The notes beneath the pieces are model-generated. The model was given only the letters and a program-made list of their open reading frames with translations. It made no database searches and had not been told where the DNA came from. Positions 62,955-64,000 of a DNA stretch of 64,000 nt are shown piece after piece (position 1 is the first letter of the stretch; every line of letters starts with the position of its first letter). A program made the translations under genes and the position numbers. Source of the stretch: Mantis religiosa (Eukaryota > Arthropoda > Insecta > Mantodea > Mantidae); assembly GCA_030765055.1 (NCBI GenBank), contig CM060958.1, forward strand, positions 85,135,124 to 85,199,123, given 5' to 3'.

Positions 62955-63555
62955 AAAAAGGTTACAAATAATGCCTTAATTGACCCACAAAAACTTATTT
63001 TGCCACTGGTACATATCAAACTGGGAATCATGAAGCAGTTTGTAAGATTTGGACAAAAGCAGCCCCGTTTTCATATATAGCAAGCAAGTTTCCATATTTT
63101 CAAATGCAAAAGTCAAGGATGGCATTTTTGATGGGCCACACATTAGCAAGCTGCTGAAAGACAGTACAAACTTTGAACAGAAGATGAATGCTGTGGAACT
63201 TGCTGCATGAATTTCAATGAGAGATGTCATGACAAAGTTCCTAGGAGTAAAGAGTGAACAGCATGAAACAATATTAAAGCCAATGTTGGGTCACATAAAG
63301 ATTTGGGGCATAGAATGAGCCTGAAACTGCACTTCCTTCATTCTCATCTCGATCACTTTCCTGAAAACCTTGCAACTGATAATGAAGAAATGGGAGAGAG
63401 ATTTCACCAAGACATCAAGGAGGCAGAAAGATGATATCAGTGGAAGTGGGATGTACAAATCACGGCCAACTACTGTTGGTGTTTGAAAAGAGATGTAAAA
63501 CATGCAACAACCAGACACTGGGCAGCCAAGATGTCATTCAAAGGGGACATCTAGA
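62955..63555 (+). pseudogene. Remnant of a repeat-associated uncharacterised arthropod ORF
   Basis: Shifting plus-strand frames read 'LIDPQKLILPLVHIKLGIMK' then 'QFVRFG' (62980-63055), 'GHRMSLKLHFLHSHLDHFPE' and 'NLATDNEEMGERFHQDIK' (63305-63420), and 'YQWKWDVQITANYCWCLKRD' (63436-63497). I recognise this pattern from multi-copy, uncharacterised proteins in insect genomes, which I take to be transposon-borne. I do not know its function and cannot name a superfamily. At least four frameshifts or stops make it a pseudogene. Confidence 0.65.
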
Positions 63556-64000
63556 ACTGCTCACACTAAAGGTGACTGCAATTTTTTCCAGTAATAACAT
63601 CTTCTGGTGTTGTTTCACATATACATTGCCTTCTTCATGAATTTAATTGCTAAAGCACAGTAATCATGAATTTGTGCATTTCAGCAATATGTAAACCAAG
63701 AGACTCTGGTTCGACCCTAGGTATTGGCAGTTATATAGATGAAACTTGTGTTTGTTTGGCCCTCTCTCACTAAAAGTAGTAGAGTAGACATGTCATGGGC
63801 TGTTTATAAAATATCACTATATTTTTTCTATGATATTTCCAAACTTATTTTAGTTTGTTCAGTACTTTTTATTCCTATATCTCTTATTTTTGAGTACCTA
63901 TTGCAAGAAACCCTTACGTGATATGTAGAAACGAATAGCAGATTCATGTTAAGCGAGCCAAAATTAAAGATCACATGTCACATCACATGCTGCAAAAAAA
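63556..64000. other. Intergenic to the window edge
   Basis: A lone B-box-like segment, GGTTCGACCCT, near 63708. Nothing else recognised. Confidence 0.35.

Noticed and set aside
1..64000. CRISPR array, operon, phage or other prokaryotic system
   Set aside because: No regularly spaced repeats, no dense gene clusters and clear spliceosomal introns. The sequence is a eukaryotic chromosome.

Overview
The window looks like a stretch of a large, AT-rich, transposon-filled arthropod (probably insect) nuclear genome. The reasons are two eukaryotic host genes with spliceosomal introns, several dozen fragments of metazoan mobile elements (Penelope-like, Ty3/gypsy, LINE, Tc1, mariner, piggyBac, hAT, tRNA-headed SINEs), and the absence of any prokaryotic gene organisation. 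The species cannot be named from the sequence.

Host genes. Two conserved genes are arranged head to head around 34 kb. On the minus strand lies the 5' part of METTL3 (catalytic subunit of the mRNA N6-adenosine methyltransferase). Four coding exons at 33978-33852, 29020-28934, 14391-14181 and 5730-5466 join in phase to give the first 230 residues. The gene leaves the window on the left, so everything from 1 to 33978 is METTL3 exon or intron. On the plus strand, 34783-37779 is a complete, uninterrupted coding sequence for DDX46 (Prp5, a DEAD-box helicase of U2 snRNP), with a likely small intron in its 5' UTR. The 804 bp between the two start codons probably hold a shared divergent promoter. I found no host gene between 38 and 64 kb.

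Mobile elements. METTL3 intron 2 contains a 7.6-kb Ty3/gypsy element (16765-24351) in the sense orientation of METTL3. It has 1108-bp LTRs that differ at only two positions I noticed, and a 4-bp target duplication. Gag is intact, and a textbook -1 frameshift signal sits between gag and pol, but a deletion fuses the start of reverse transcriptase to the integrase core. A second, older gypsy remnant lies at 47.0-49.1 kb. Penelope-like elements (PLEs) are the most abundant class, with at least eleven fragments. The best is at 49.4-52.1 kb, with reverse transcriptase and a GIY-YIG endonuclease, itself hit by two SINEs. Smaller remnants include Tc1 (1.1-1.9 kb), LINEs (2.2, 3.5 and 56.9 kb), piggyBac (9.9-11.0 kb), mariner (15.2-15.8 kb), a DD82E-type IS630/Tc1/mariner transposase (31.3-32.7 kb), hAT (27.7 and 57.4 kb) and three tRNA-headed SINE families.

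Most interesting layer. The PLE ends carry hammerhead-ribozyme cores (CTGANGA, stem II, GAAA, then a tiny palindromic stem III and GTC or TTC). Many of these ends are arranged as head-to-head palindromes, two of them perfect over more than 100 bp per arm. At least three such palindromic units have 14-15-bp target-site duplications, including a 271-bp unit that is almost nothing but a palindromic PLE end, so they moved as units. The ribozyme/PLE association is known; the mobile palindromic units deserve a closer look.
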